64,000 bases of DNA from Thermoplasmata archaeon (lineage in GTDB: Archaea > Thermoplasmatota > Thermoplasmata > Thermoplasmatales > GCA-001856825). Location: assembly GCA_021797855.1 (NCBI GenBank), contig JAJZYX010000003.1, positions 1 through 64,000 of the forward strand, given 5' to 3'. Both the position numbers and the translations under genes were made by a program. Shown here piece after piece: positions 27,066 through 35,788 of the stretch; position 1 is the first letter of the stretch; each line of letters opens with the position of its first letter. The notes under the pieces were generated by a model. That model was not told the origin of the DNA and did not search any database. It saw only the letters and a program-made list of their open reading frames with translations.

Positions 27066-27082
27066 CATTAAATTTTTTATCG
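27066..27082. promoter_or_regulatory. Shared TATA region of divergent cysS and coaBC
   Basis: The AT-rich block attaaattttttatcgt lies 20-36 bp before the cysS ATG (27046, minus) and 19-35 bp before the coaBC GTG (27101, plus). Both start codons require a TATA box inside this single block, so the two core promoters overlap. Confidence 0.5.
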
Positions 27083-27100
27083 TAAATACTATGTACTTAA

Positions 27101-28270
27101 GTGCCTAAAGGCAAAGGGGAACTTAATTTAAAAACTTCACTGCTAAAGGATAAGAAGATAATCCTTGGTGTCACGGGGTCAATCTCTGCAGTGGAATCCG
27201 TCAAGCTTATTCACGAGCTTAGGAGGCATGGGGCAGAGGTTTTCCCTGTTATGACCAGCTCAGCCTGCAAGATCATACACCCCTCGAGTCTGGAATATGC
27301 ATCAGGAAATAGTGCCGTCCTGGAGCTCACTGGGAAAATAGAGCACGTGAGACTGGTTGAAGATTCTGATCTCTTCCTAATTGCCCCCTCTACAGCAAAC
27401 ACGATATCTAAGATGGCGCACGGAATAGATGATTCGACAGTAACCTCTGTCTTCTCGAATGCACTCGAAAGGATCCCGGTGCTTGTTGTCCCAGCAATGC
27501 ACTTGAACATGTATACGAATCCGATAATTCTGAAGAACATTGAGACGTTGAAATCCTACGGTGTCTCTTTCCTCAATCCGATCGTCGAGGAATCGAAGGC
27601 AAAGATTGCAGATACGGAATCGATAGTTGCAGAGACCATAAGAGCCCTCCACAATGAGTTAAGGGGAAAGAAAATATGCGTAATCGGAGGTTCCAGCAAT
27701 GAAAAATTGGACGACGTCAGGGTCATCTCCAACAACTCAACCGGCGAAACCTCAATTGATATTGCAAAAATGGCCTACTATCTCGGCGCTGATGTTGACT
27801 TATATTTGGGCAGCGTAAGAGTCGAAGTTCCACAATACTTGAGGTACAGCACGTTTTCTAACGTTGCATCTCTAGTATCGAAGATTCCTTCTATTGAAAA
27901 GAATGACGCTGTGATAGTGCCGGCAGCACTTTCAGATTTCACTACGAACAAGATGCGGGGAAAGGTGAGCAGCGACAAACCTATAAAGATAACACTCAAG
28001 CCCGCTCCGAAGTTCCTGAAGCTTCTGAGGAAAAGTTACACAGGGGTAATCGTTGGGTTCAAGGCGGAATTCGATGTGGGGAGGAAGGAACTGTTGGAGA
28101 GAGCGAGGAGCAGAATGAAGGAGTACGGTCTTGACATGGTTGTGGCCAACGATATTAAAGACGTGAGACCTGGGATAACTAAGGTCATAGTTCTGAAGGG
28201 AAGGGATGAGACGACTCTGGAAGGTGATAAACTTGACGTCGCTAGGAGAATACTCGAGCTACTCCCGTAA
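27101..28270 (+). CDS. coaBC: Bifunctional phosphopantothenoylcysteine decarboxylase/phosphopantothenate-cysteine ligase
   Basis: A 389-residue two-domain enzyme of CoA synthesis. The flavoprotein CoaC half (about 10-180) shows 'ILGVTGSISAVESVKLI', the catalytic His in 'KIEHVRL', 'IAPSTANTISKMAHG' and PAMHLNMY, the archaeal form of the PAMNxxM motif. The CoaB half shows 'DDVRVISNNSTG' and 'AALSDFTTNKMRGKVSS' with the conserved Lys. The start is GTG 27101. Pantoate kinase, which acts earlier in the archaeal pathway, overlaps its 3' end. Confidence 0.93.
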   Translation: MPKGKGELNLKTSLLKDKKIILGVTGSISAVESVKLIHELRRHGAEVFPVMTSSACKIIHPSSLEYASGNSAVLELTGKIEHVRLVEDSDLFLIAPSTANTISKMAHGIDDSTVTSVFSNALERIPVLVVPAMHLNMYTNPIILKNIETLKSYGVSFLNPIVEESKAKIADTESIVAETIRALHNELRGKKICVIGGSSNEKLDDVRVISNNSTGETSIDIAKMAYYLGADVDLYLGSVRVEVPQYLRYSTFSNVASLVSKIPSIEKNDAVIVPAALSDFTTNKMRGKVSSDKPIKITLKPAPKFLKLLRKSYTGVIVGFKAEFDVGRKELLERARSRMKEYGLDMVVANDIKDVRPGITKVIVLKGRDETTLEGDKLDVARRILELLP

Positions 28271-29102
28271 GGCTTTTTCTCCTGGAAGCGCAACACTCTT
28301 CTTCATACCTAACAGCGAGGAGGACATACTTAGGAAGGGGTCCAAAGGGGTTGCAATTTGCATAGACACGGGCATGACGACCAAAGTGGAGCCATCTGAA
28401 TCCATGGACATCAGGTTCAACGGAATACCCATAGACAACTCTATTCAGGAGGAGGTAGCAGGTGTCCTGAATTTTACGGGTAAGATATTCTCAAACTCAG
28501 AGCTCCCCCCTTCAAGCGGATTTGGTCTCAGTGCAGGTGCTGCGCTTACCACTGCCGCTGCAATACTTGGTAACGATGCAAGAAGCGGGAGAATTTACGA
28601 AATAGCGCACAAGATAGAGCTGACCAGGGGGACTGGCCTGGGAGACGTTCAGTCTCAGATCACAGGCGGATTTCACATAAGACTGAAGGGTGGGAGTTTC
28701 CCCTACTCAATCACAGAGAGAATACTTGAGGAACCGACGGAGCTAATAATTCTTCCTTTCAAGAAGAAGACACCAACCGGTGAGGTTATAAAATCTCCCA
28801 CGAACCTCGCTGAAATTGTGAAACATGGCAGGAGGGCATTCAATGCATTCATTAAGAAACCAACACTCAAAAACGCATTCGCTCTCGGCAGGAGATTCGC
28901 ATTTGACTCAAATCTCGTCTCTCCAAGGGCAGAAAAGATACTGAACGACTTGCCTAGGGATTCATCGTCTGTCTCGCTCATAGGGGATAGCATCATATCT
29001 CTTTACAGCGAGGAATCGATGGACATTCTAAGGAAATATGGAGACCCCATAAAAACTAGGATTTCTTCCACAGGCTTAATCCTAAGTCAGAGGGAAGTAT
29101 AG
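28233..29102 (+). CDS. Pantoate kinase (GHMP family)
   Basis: About 289 residues. It has the GHMP phosphate loop PPSSGFGLSAGAAL and the archaeal pantoate-kinase opening 'RKAFSPGSATLFF', followed by 'RGTGLGDVQSQITGG'. Pantoate kinase and phosphopantothenate synthetase replace bacterial PanC/PanK in archaea; location directly after coaBC fits. Start is uncertain: I prefer TTG 28233, preceded at 5 nt by ggtga, complementary to the 16S 3' end; GTG 28224 and ATG 28206 are alternatives. It overlaps coaBC by about 38 nt and the convergent btuD by 21 nt. Confidence 0.85.
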   Translation: MTSLGEYSSYSRKAFSPGSATLFFIPNSEEDILRKGSKGVAICIDTGMTTKVEPSESMDIRFNGIPIDNSIQEEVAGVLNFTGKIFSNSELPPSSGFGLSAGAALTTAAAILGNDARSGRIYEIAHKIELTRGTGLGDVQSQITGGFHIRLKGGSFPYSITERILEEPTELIILPFKKKTPTGEVIKSPTNLAEIVKHGRRAFNAFIKKPTLKNAFALGRRFAFDSNLVSPRAEKILNDLPRDSSSVSLIGDSIISLYSEESMDILRKYGDPIKTRISSTGLILSQREV

Positions 29103-29813
29103 GAAATCATCTATTTCACGTATATTTGTTTCAAACGTTTCTGATATCCATCTTTTCAGGTCGGAATCTTCTTTGGTACCCCGGAAAATCAGTTTTCCGT
29201 TCTTCATGAGAATGACAGTTCCGCCTATCTTGTTCAGTGCGTTCAGATCGTGTGAAACCATTATTATACCCTTGTTCTTCAAATTAGAAATAATATCCAG
29301 TACTTCCTGAACCGACCTTATGTCAAGGTGAGCCGTCGGCTCATCCATTAGGATATAACTGGCGTCTTGCACAAGGGCTCTCGCAATTATGGCTTTCTGA
29401 AGCTCGCCCCCAGAAAGCGTATTTATTTCCTTCAGAGTGAGGTTGGTAATCCCCACCATTTCAATTGCATCGTTTACCCTCCGGTCTTCGTGCCACCATT
29501 CTCTAGAATGGCTGTAGAGCCCCATTGATACGAAATCCTTCACTGTAAAGGCATAAGGAGTGGAAAATATCTGTGGCACATACGAAATCTCTCTAGCAAT
29601 CTCAGTTCGCGAAAGTGCGCCTACCTCTCTACCGTTAAGGAAGATCCTACCCTCAAATTTTACAAGGCCAAGTAGCGCTCTCAGTAGAGTTGTCTTTCCA
29701 GACCCGTTCGGACCCATCAGAATGACCCGTTCTCCGTCTTTAACCTTCAGGCTGAGATTCTCTACTGCAATCTTCTTTCCGTACCTGACTGTAAGGTCTC
29801 GAATCTCTATCAA
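29082..29813 (-). CDS. btuD: ABC transporter ATPase, BtuD/FecE type (probable corrinoid importer)
   Basis: A 243-residue ATPase with Walker A GPNGSGKTT, signature LSGGELQKA, Walker B ILMDEPTAHLD and the switch His in MVSHDLN. It forms an operon with the permease (4-nt overlap) and binding protein. The class serves B12, haem or ferric siderophores; the surrounding cob genes and a shared promoter element with cobT point to corrinoids, which is inference. Confidence 0.85.
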   Translation of the reverse strand: MIEIRDLTVRYGKKIAVENLSLKVKDGERVILMGPNGSGKTTLLRALLGLVKFEGRIFLNGREVGALSRTEIAREISYVPQIFSTPYAFTVKDFVSMGLYSHSREWWHEDRRVNDAIEMVGITNLTLKEINTLSGGELQKAIIARALVQDASYILMDEPTAHLDIRSVQEVLDIISNLKNKGIIMVSHDLNALNKIGGTVILMKNGKLIFRGTKEDSDLKRWISETFETNIREIDDFLYFPLT

Positions 29814-30796
29814 AGCTTTCTCCTCCTGTAGAGAAGATAGATGAGAACGGGGGCGCCCACAAAGGAGGTGATGATTCCTACCGGTATCTCCCCCTGAGGA
29901 GTGCTCCTAGCTATGGTATCGCTTGCCAGTAAAATGTTGGCGCCTATAAGTGGGGCTACAAATATTAGGAACCTGTGTGACTCCCCTACAATCTTCCTCC
30001 CTATGTGAGGGGAAACAAGACCGATAAATCCTATGATGCCAACCGCTGAAACTGCGAGACTGGTTATGAGACTTGATACGAGCAATGTTACTGTTTTGAT
30101 CCTTCCTGTATTGACCCCCAAGCTCTTTGCTTGATCATCCCCTATAAGAATTATATCCAGTTCTTTCCGGAAGTAAACTATGACAGGGAGAATAACGATA
30201 AGTGCAATGAAAAGCCAGTAGTCTTCCGTCCATGTAGCGCCATATAATCCTCCAAGTAGCCAAAAGATAACGCCCCTCAAATTCGTTATCTTAAGATATA
30301 TTATATAGGAGGCAACGGCCGAGAAGAGAAAACTAACCGAAACACCTGCAAGTATCAGCATCTCAGTGTTAACTTCGCCGTTTGATCTGGAAATTATAAA
30401 GGATATGGATACTGCAATCATTGCAAAGATGAATGCAAGAACCGGAACTAGGAATGGAGAGGTGAGAAATCCGATTGCAGCACCTACGGCGGCACCACTG
30501 GAGACACCTGTAAGATATGGGTCGCCAAGAGGGTTCTTGAAAATTGTCTGGGTTACTAACCCTGAAACCCCTAGGATGGTCCCTATGATTACTGCAAGAA
30601 TGATCCTTGGGAGTCGGATATAAAACAGTATGGTCGACACGGTCCAGTTTGGATCTTTACCAAAAAAGTAAAGATAGATATTCCTAACTATATCCGTGAT
30701 AGAAATATGCACAGGCCCTATAGACAGAGAGACTAGAATATTGATTATTGTTAGAAAAACGAGAAAGATGGTAAATAAGTAGTTAGTGGGCTTCAT
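29810..30796 (-). CDS. btuC: ABC transporter permease, BtuC/FecCD type
   Basis: A 328-residue membrane protein with about ten helices. Family landmarks: 'RLPRIILAVIIGTILGVSGLVTQTIFKNPLGDPYLTGVSSGAA', broken by loops, 'SLGVNTGRIK', and 'GIIGFIGLVSPHIGRKIVG', then 'IARSTPQGEIPVGIITSFVGAPVLI'. It forms the membrane channel of the importer with btuD and btuF, overlapping both by 4 nt. Confidence 0.9.
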   Translation of the reverse strand: MKPTNYLFTIFLVFLTIINILVSLSIGPVHISITDIVRNIYLYFFGKDPNWTVSTILFYIRLPRIILAVIIGTILGVSGLVTQTIFKNPLGDPYLTGVSSGAAVGAAIGFLTSPFLVPVLAFIFAMIAVSISFIISRSNGEVNTEMLILAGVSVSFLFSAVASYIIYLKITNLRGVIFWLLGGLYGATWTEDYWLFIALIVILPVIVYFRKELDIILIGDDQAKSLGVNTGRIKTVTLLVSSLITSLAVSAVGIIGFIGLVSPHIGRKIVGESHRFLIFVAPLIGANILLASDTIARSTPQGEIPVGIITSFVGAPVLIYLLYRRRKL

Positions 30797-31731
30797 TCAA
30801 ATGCTTGAGGATACAAGAATTGCGCGACCATTTGGACTGCGAATATTGTCAGCGGGCCTGGTTCATTCATCCACTCCGATTCCGTTACGTTGAAAACGAG
30901 CAGACGATCGCCTTTAATTGCAGATATGTTTTTCCACACCTGAGATTGGTTCCCTGTCGTGAAGTAGGTAATGTTTGAAATCCCTGTACCGTTATCAACT
31001 ATTATTGCCTGAGGATTGTCCACAACAATCTGCTCGAGACTTATCACCGGGTAAGCTCCAGTTAGGTTGTCTGCAATGTTTTCACCGCCAGCTGCAGAAA
31101 TTACGCTATTGATGAAGCTGGTAGGACCAGCCGTATAAATGGGATCGGGCCATAGCATATAGAGCAGAGAGACTCTGCTATAATTCTCTATCTTCTGTTG
31201 AACCCCCTTGATGACTGTTTTCATATGATTGACTTCAGCGACCGCGGTGGAATAATGGCCGGTGACATTGCCAAGAGTTAACATATCTGAATATATGTTG
31301 GAAATATTCTGAGGCTCAAATACAAGAACTGGAATGGAAAGGTTTTGAAGCTGGTCAATGATCTGCATTGGTTGAATAGTTGTGGCAAGAACTAGGTCTG
31401 GTGTCATATTGACAACTTGCTCAACTGAAGCCGTGCCGTTATCCATTGCAACATGAGGTAATTTTGTAGCATTCTCGGGCCACCAGTCATAACTTGTATC
31501 AGCCACTAGAAGGTTCCCTGCACCGATGGCATACATCATTTGAGTATTAGATGGGTCCATTGAAACAACCCTTTTTACAGGGAGTGGAATAGTAACTTTC
31601 CTGCCAAGATCGTCTACTACGGTAATGGTAGAGGGGCCAGGCTTTTGCTTGTGCAAGTCGCTATACGCGAATGATAATGACGCCGCTATAACAATAACCA
31701 CGACAATGGAAACAATGACTTTGGAGTTCAT
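30793..31731 (-). CDS. btuF: Corrinoid/iron-type solute-binding protein BtuF
   Basis: A 312-residue extracytoplasmic protein. One N-terminal hydrophobic helix (IVSIVVVIVIAASLSFA) anchors or exports it, and there is no lipobox Cys. The mature part is a class III binding protein ('KRVVSMDPSNTQMMYAIG', 'VEQVVNMTPDLVLATT', 'EQIVVDNPQAIIV') with many N-x-S/T sites. First gene of btuFCD. The region just upstream contains the 35-bp element also found before cobT, which supports corrinoids as ligand. Confidence 0.85.
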   Translation of the reverse strand: MNSKVIVSIVVVIVIAASLSFAYSDLHKQKPGPSTITVVDDLGRKVTIPLPVKRVVSMDPSNTQMMYAIGAGNLLVADTSYDWWPENATKLPHVAMDNGTASVEQVVNMTPDLVLATTIQPMQIIDQLQNLSIPVLVFEPQNISNIYSDMLTLGNVTGHYSTAVAEVNHMKTVIKGVQQKIENYSRVSLLYMLWPDPIYTAGPTSFINSVISAAGGENIADNLTGAYPVISLEQIVVDNPQAIIVDNGTGISNITYFTTGNQSQVWKNISAIKGDRLLVFNVTESEWMNEPGPLTIFAVQMVAQFLYPQAFE

Positions 31732-31733
31732 CT

Positions 31734-31768
31734 ATGTCAAATAAACTTGAATTATTTAAATTTTATTT
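31734..31768 (-). promoter_or_regulatory. Promoter/candidate operator of btuFCD, copy of the element before cobT
   Basis: Read on the minus strand this 35-bp element matches the one before cobT (35570-35604) at 28 of 35 positions, including aaataaa, tcaagttt and ttgacat blocks. It begins 3 bp upstream of the btuF ATG and includes the TATA-like box. The inner inverted repeat is aaactt-N10-aatttt (one mismatch). Confidence 0.55.
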
Positions 31769-31866
31769 GAATCAAAATACCTTTAATTCAATTTCGATGA
31801 AATATAGAATGAACTATGGGAGGGGCAGCAAATATGACACTCCATAGCAAAAGCCCGTTAACTTCG

Positions 31867-33195
31867 TTATTTTCTCTGGTTTCGGTTTATCACAAATCTG
31901 TCTAGCATGGGAAACATGAGATGCGAGTACAAGGCGAGCGCATTGTTATAGTATATCCCGTCGCTTCCATCCCCAAGTCCCTTACCCCTCAGATTTTTGA
32001 ATACTGTCCTTTCTCTTATATCGTCAACCTTTGATTGATGGAATTCGTGTCCTTTAAACTTTGACCCTACGTTTGAAATGAGCGTCTCTTGTCCAGCCTT
32101 CAGCTCGGTGTATCCTATAGTTAGTTTCGATGCCATCGAAATGCTCACGTCAAAAATTCCGACCATACTGTGGTCCCGGTCCGTTTTCAGATTTGATGAT
32201 AAGTACATCAATCCTCCGCACTCTCCGAGTATCGGAGTGCCTTTATCAGCTTCTTTTTTAATCCAGCCCTTAGTCTCTTTTCCTCTCTCTAGTCTATCGG
32301 CGTATATCTCTGGGTACCCTCCACCCAGATATATGAAAGAAGGTTTATCTACAATTTCGTCAGATAGAGGACTAAAGAATTCCAGATCAAAGATTTCCTT
32401 GAGGAACTCAATGTTCTCCCTGTAGTAAAAGAGGAATGCGTTATCCAGAGCAATGGCGGCCTTGCCTGATTTTTTGATCTTTTCTTCACTGACAGTTTCT
32501 CTTGGAACTTCCATCTTGGTAATATCGAGAATTTTCTCCACGTCAATCCTTTCTGAGACTACCTCACTTGCGGCCCTCACAAATTCTTCAGTGTTAGTAT
32601 TTGGTGTTATTAGTCCAAGATGACGAGAACCCACAGAGAGATTAGAATCATGCGGAATCCATCCGAGTGGAGTCACCCCGCGGGGGAGGCGCCTGGTACA
32701 GTCCCTGTAATGGTTGTCTGAAGCAACATTGTTGAATATCACGCCCTTGATGTTGTTCCTTTTGAATTTCTTCAGTCCTGTTACTACAGCCGATGAGGTA
32801 GTGGAACTTCTAGAACAATCTATAACCAGGATAACTGGAGTGTTCAGAGTATTGGAAAGTTCCCAAGTGCTATATCTGCCATTCATACCGTCATAAAATC
32901 CCATAACTCCTTCGATAATTGAAACATCAGACCTTATTGAATACTTATTGAACGATTTTACGACACCTTCTTTGCCCATCAGCCATAGGTCAAGATTTAT
33001 TGAGTCACGACCACTAGCTACCTTGTGGTACATCGGATCTATAAAATCTGGACCAGCCTTGAATGGTGATACCTTTACTGATTTAGAAAGGGCCCTCATG
33101 AGTCCTAAACTGATAGTCGTTTTGCCTGAATCACTCCTATCCGACGAAATAGTCAGGCAACTCACTCTAACCGTTTCTGGTTTTTCACTATTCAT
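31867..33195 (-). CDS. cbiA: Cobyrinate a,c-diamide synthase
   Basis: A 442-residue glutamine amidotransferase that amidates two carboxylates of the corrin ring. The N-terminal synthetase domain has the P-loop SDRSDSGKTTISLG and 'FKAGPDFIDPMYH'; the C-terminal GATase domain has 'LGECGGLMYLS' with the nucleophilic Cys and 'GHEFHQS'. It has its own TATA-like box about 25-35 bp before ATG 33195. In the window it stands between the APC permease and btuF. Confidence 0.92.
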   Translation of the reverse strand: MNSEKPETVRVSCLTISSDRSDSGKTTISLGLMRALSKSVKVSPFKAGPDFIDPMYHKVASGRDSINLDLWLMGKEGVVKSFNKYSIRSDVSIIEGVMGFYDGMNGRYSTWELSNTLNTPVILVIDCSRSSTTSSAVVTGLKKFKRNNIKGVIFNNVASDNHYRDCTRRLPRGVTPLGWIPHDSNLSVGSRHLGLITPNTNTEEFVRAASEVVSERIDVEKILDITKMEVPRETVSEEKIKKSGKAAIALDNAFLFYYRENIEFLKEIFDLEFFSPLSDEIVDKPSFIYLGGGYPEIYADRLERGKETKGWIKKEADKGTPILGECGGLMYLSSNLKTDRDHSMVGIFDVSISMASKLTIGYTELKAGQETLISNVGSKFKGHEFHQSKVDDIRERTVFKNLRGKGLGDGSDGIYYNNALALYSHLMFPMLDRFVINRNQRK

Positions 33196-33264
33196 TGATG
33201 ATGCAGAGAACTAGGATATCTAAAATTTTCCTGAGATATTACGTTCTTTGAGACATAGCCTGAG

Positions 33265-34605
33265 CTACGAATTCCTAAGTCCTTTACTTATGAGATATGC
33301 TATGATACCAGAAACAATTATGACAACAGACAAAGTTACTGAAATGTTAAATGGATAGAGGTAGTTGTTCTCCGCTATAGTCATAATGGCATAGATGAGG
33401 ATTATTGAGGCAATGGCTGGGACAAGTAGGTTGCTAATAATCCTCAGTCTTCCCATTTTATAGCTATAAAAGGCTAAGGAAACTGAGACGATTATATGGG
33501 ATGAATAGCTAAGAATAGCGGCCATAACCAGCAAAAATATGCTTCCTTCAAACGGACCGAAAAAAGAACCTGCCAGAAGGGCAATAGATAGACCGACCAG
33601 AGCACCGAAAATGGCTGGGGTTCTTGGAACCCCATTTATATTAACCTTTGACAACCACCTTGGACCGAAATTCCCCTCCCTTGACAATCCGTAGAGCATC
33701 CTGGTATAGTTGTTTGATGTTGCAACTACAGAAGAGTTGAAACTGTTCAAAATAAGTACGAGGAGGAAGATTGAAAAGAAGATACCAAGACTTTTCCCGT
33801 AAATCCAGTATCCAGGATCGTTGATGACAGAGTAGAGATAAAACTCTTTTGGACCAAGTACAATACTTTGTGCAAAGGAGCTAAGGATGATTACACTACC
33901 CAATAGGAAAAGGGAAATAAGTAGAGAACGGGGTACATTGTACGTCGGACTTCTTGTCTCAGATGATAGAGGAGTGAGTCCACTTATCCCGCCAAATGCA
34001 CCCAAGCCAAGGATTAGTGCTAGTGGCCTGATGGTAGATATGTTCATGGCAGTGGCGTAATGTAAATTGTTTCGAAATAACCAAATAAGCAGTATAGAGG
34101 TAAAGATCAGAAATAAGATTTCGACTAACCCCGTAACAATAAAATAACGCGTTGAAAACTCTACCTTCTTTAGAACAACAGCCACTGCTTCCATAGTCAT
34201 TACAATAGCTACGAGATACCACAACCATTGGTACTGAAGAACTCCTCCAAGAGAATTCAGAAATGCAGAAATCCCAAGTAAGCCAAACCCCCCAAACCCT
34301 ACAATATAATAAATCCAATAGATCCAGCCTGAAACAAATCCCACACCTTTTCCTAGCCCCATTGAAGCATATTGCATCCAAGGTGCTGGCGAATCAACAA
34401 TCCGCGACCATTGATAAATGACGTACGTTATCGCACCATAGATTATGAATGAAACTAGGAGAACAGATGTCATGTCGAAACCAGCAAATGATGCCAGTGC
34501 GACAAGGTATAGTGATACAGTAGCTGCTGGTCCATTCATAGCAATTGACTGCCCAACACTATCAAATATTCCTAAGGATCCCTTCCGAAGGTCAGATTGA
34601 TCCAT
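33265..34605 (-). CDS. APC-superfamily permease inside the cobalamin locus
   Basis: A 446-residue protein with about 12 helices, APC-like ('IAMNGPAATVSLYLVALASFAG', 'PAPWMQYASMGLGKGVGFVSG', 'FGGISGLTPLSSETRSPTYNVPRSL', 'YTRMLYGLSREG'). The ATG at 34605 directly abuts the cobT stop codon at 34606, so it is translated from the cobT message. Substrate unknown. Its position between cobT and cbiA suggests a small molecule used in nucleotide-loop assembly or remodelling, such as a lower-ligand base or an amino acid; that is inference only. Confidence 0.85.
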   Translation of the reverse strand: MDQSDLRKGSLGIFDSVGQSIAMNGPAATVSLYLVALASFAGFDMTSVLLVSFIIYGAITYVIYQWSRIVDSPAPWMQYASMGLGKGVGFVSGWIYWIYYIVGFGGFGLLGISAFLNSLGGVLQYQWLWYLVAIVMTMEAVAVVLKKVEFSTRYFIVTGLVEILFLIFTSILLIWLFRNNLHYATAMNISTIRPLALILGLGAFGGISGLTPLSSETRSPTYNVPRSLLISLFLLGSVIILSSFAQSIVLGPKEFYLYSVINDPGYWIYGKSLGIFFSIFLLVLILNSFNSSVVATSNNYTRMLYGLSREGNFGPRWLSKVNINGVPRTPAIFGALVGLSIALLAGSFFGPFEGSIFLLVMAAILSYSSHIIVSVSLAFYSYKMGRLRIISNLLVPAIASIILIYAIMTIAENNYLYPFNISVTLSVVIIVSGIIAYLISKGLRNS

Positions 34606-35571
34606 TTACTCACTTATAAGATCGGAATAGAGGCTGTCTATTTCTTCCACTATCTCTCTATCAGTAAATCCAGTGGATGAGGCGAAGTAGTAAGCGCCTC
34701 CTGCCCCGACCCCCTCCTTAACTATACCATTCTCATAGTCTCTTATCCCTGGATGCCTTGAAATTGAGAGATTGACTTTAACCTCGGTGAAAGCCGCCCC
34801 TATCTCATTTGCAGTTTCCGAGAACGTTGCACTCTTATCCTCTACTACATAGTTGGTAGTCACAATTGTGCCACTGTTATAACCCTCAGATTTCAAGAGT
34901 GCGGCAACTGCAAGCATCTGCGTGCCGCCGGCTAAATAGACTTTCCCCCTAAACCTCCTAGTAAAACCATAGAGGAATGATAAGACGGGGTCTCCAAATT
35001 CCATAAGAACCTTGCTCCGTTCTATTTTGCCTACCCTGAGAAGTGCCTCCTCCACGACCTTCGACTTAAGTGCCACAGGATTATTTGACATGGATGAAGA
35101 GGAGACGGAATTGTAACCGAGGCTACGGAGGATTGCCATCGCAGTAGTCGTGCCTCCGGGTATGCTTTCCGCCAGCATAACCTCCTCATCCTCCTTAAAT
35201 ATCTCATCTGCAAGTATACTGCTCCTTTCAAGAATTTCTTTGATTTCTGGAACACCTGATTCTCTTCTAATGTCTCTTCCTTCTTTGTCTGATATGAAGA
35301 AATATGGAAGAGAAGGACTTGTTACAGCCCCAGCTCGAGCCACTAGGACAGGGAACCCAACAAGTTTCTTTGACGCCTTTGTTATTATTGCAGGAGTTGG
35401 ATTCCCAGATGGTGTAACTGGTATAGAATCTATGCACTTTGGTCTATCGTAAAACAAATACTCCGCATCTGCAGGTGGGGTAAATTTGATCAGGTCCTCA
35501 CTCTCTCCTGCAGCTGTTATGCCATTTACCCTAGATACCGCGGTATTACCAATTGCAAGTATGAATATCAT
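34606..35571 (-). CDS. cobT: CobT-like nicotinate-nucleotide:benzimidazole phosphoribosyltransferase
   Basis: A 321-residue protein of the archaeal CobT-related group, which activates the lower-ligand base as alpha-ribazole phosphate. It shows 'LAIGNTAVSRVNGITAAGES', 'SIPGGTTTAMAILRSLGY', 'YLAGGTQMLAVAALLKS' and 'GVGAGGAYYFAS'. I chose ATG 35571 because the TATA-like box is about 20-25 bp upstream; a TTG at 35580 would add three residues. First gene of the minus-strand arm, divergent from the cobS arm with 61 bp between starts. Confidence 0.88.
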   Translation of the reverse strand: MIFILAIGNTAVSRVNGITAAGESEDLIKFTPPADAEYLFYDRPKCIDSIPVTPSGNPTPAIITKASKKLVGFPVLVARAGAVTSPSLPYFFISDKEGRDIRRESGVPEIKEILERSSILADEIFKEDEEVMLAESIPGGTTTAMAILRSLGYNSVSSSSMSNNPVALKSKVVEEALLRVGKIERSKVLMEFGDPVLSFLYGFTRRFRGKVYLAGGTQMLAVAALLKSEGYNSGTIVTTNYVVEDKSATFSETANEIGAAFTEVKVNLSISRHPGIRDYENGIVKEGVGAGGAYYFASSTGFTDREIVEEIDSLYSDLISE

Positions 35572-35604
35572 GTCAAGCAAACTTGATAAAATTAAAGTTT
35601 ATTT
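35570..35604 (-). promoter_or_regulatory. Promoter/candidate operator of cobT and of the divergent cobS arm
   Basis: Contains the minus-strand TATA-like region for cobT and an inverted repeat aaactt-N10-aagttt (35579-35600). The plus-strand TATA-like box for the 51-aa protein (about 35601-35610, tttatttaac) begins at its edge, so one bound protein could control both arms. 28 of 35 bases match the element before btuF. Confidence 0.55.
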
Positions 35605-35632
35605 AACCCTTTTGAATTTACCAACTAACAGT

Positions 35633-35788
35633 ATGGAAGCAACAACATATCATAGATATAAAACTCATCCATTTAGGAGCCCTGAGTTACTCCTTGCATT
35701 TCCTATAGCCGTTCCTTCAGTTGCCAGAATGGGCAAACCCCTTTCATTATCCGGAGAGGGAAGTGAAAAGGAGAATTTGACATCGTGA
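35633..35788 (+). CDS. Small protein of unknown function preceding cobS
   Basis: A 51-residue frame from ATG 35633, which lies about 25 bp after a TATA-like box (tttatttaac). Its stop overlaps the cobS GTG start (GTGA), the usual coupling in this locus. The protein has a Tyr/His/Lys/Arg-rich start (YHRYKTHPFRSPE), a short hydrophobic centre (LLLAFPIAVPSV) and a Ser/Glu-rich end. I recognise no family. Promoter position and coupling argue that it is translated; it could also be only a leader peptide. Confidence 0.55.
   Translation: MEATTYHRYKTHPFRSPELLLAFPIAVPSVARMGKPLSLSGEGSEKENLTS

Noticed and set aside
35486-35632. N-terminal extension of the 51-residue protein before cobS
   Set aside because: The extension is antisense to the start of cobT and crosses the promoter; the ATG at 35633 is correctly spaced from the TATA-like box.
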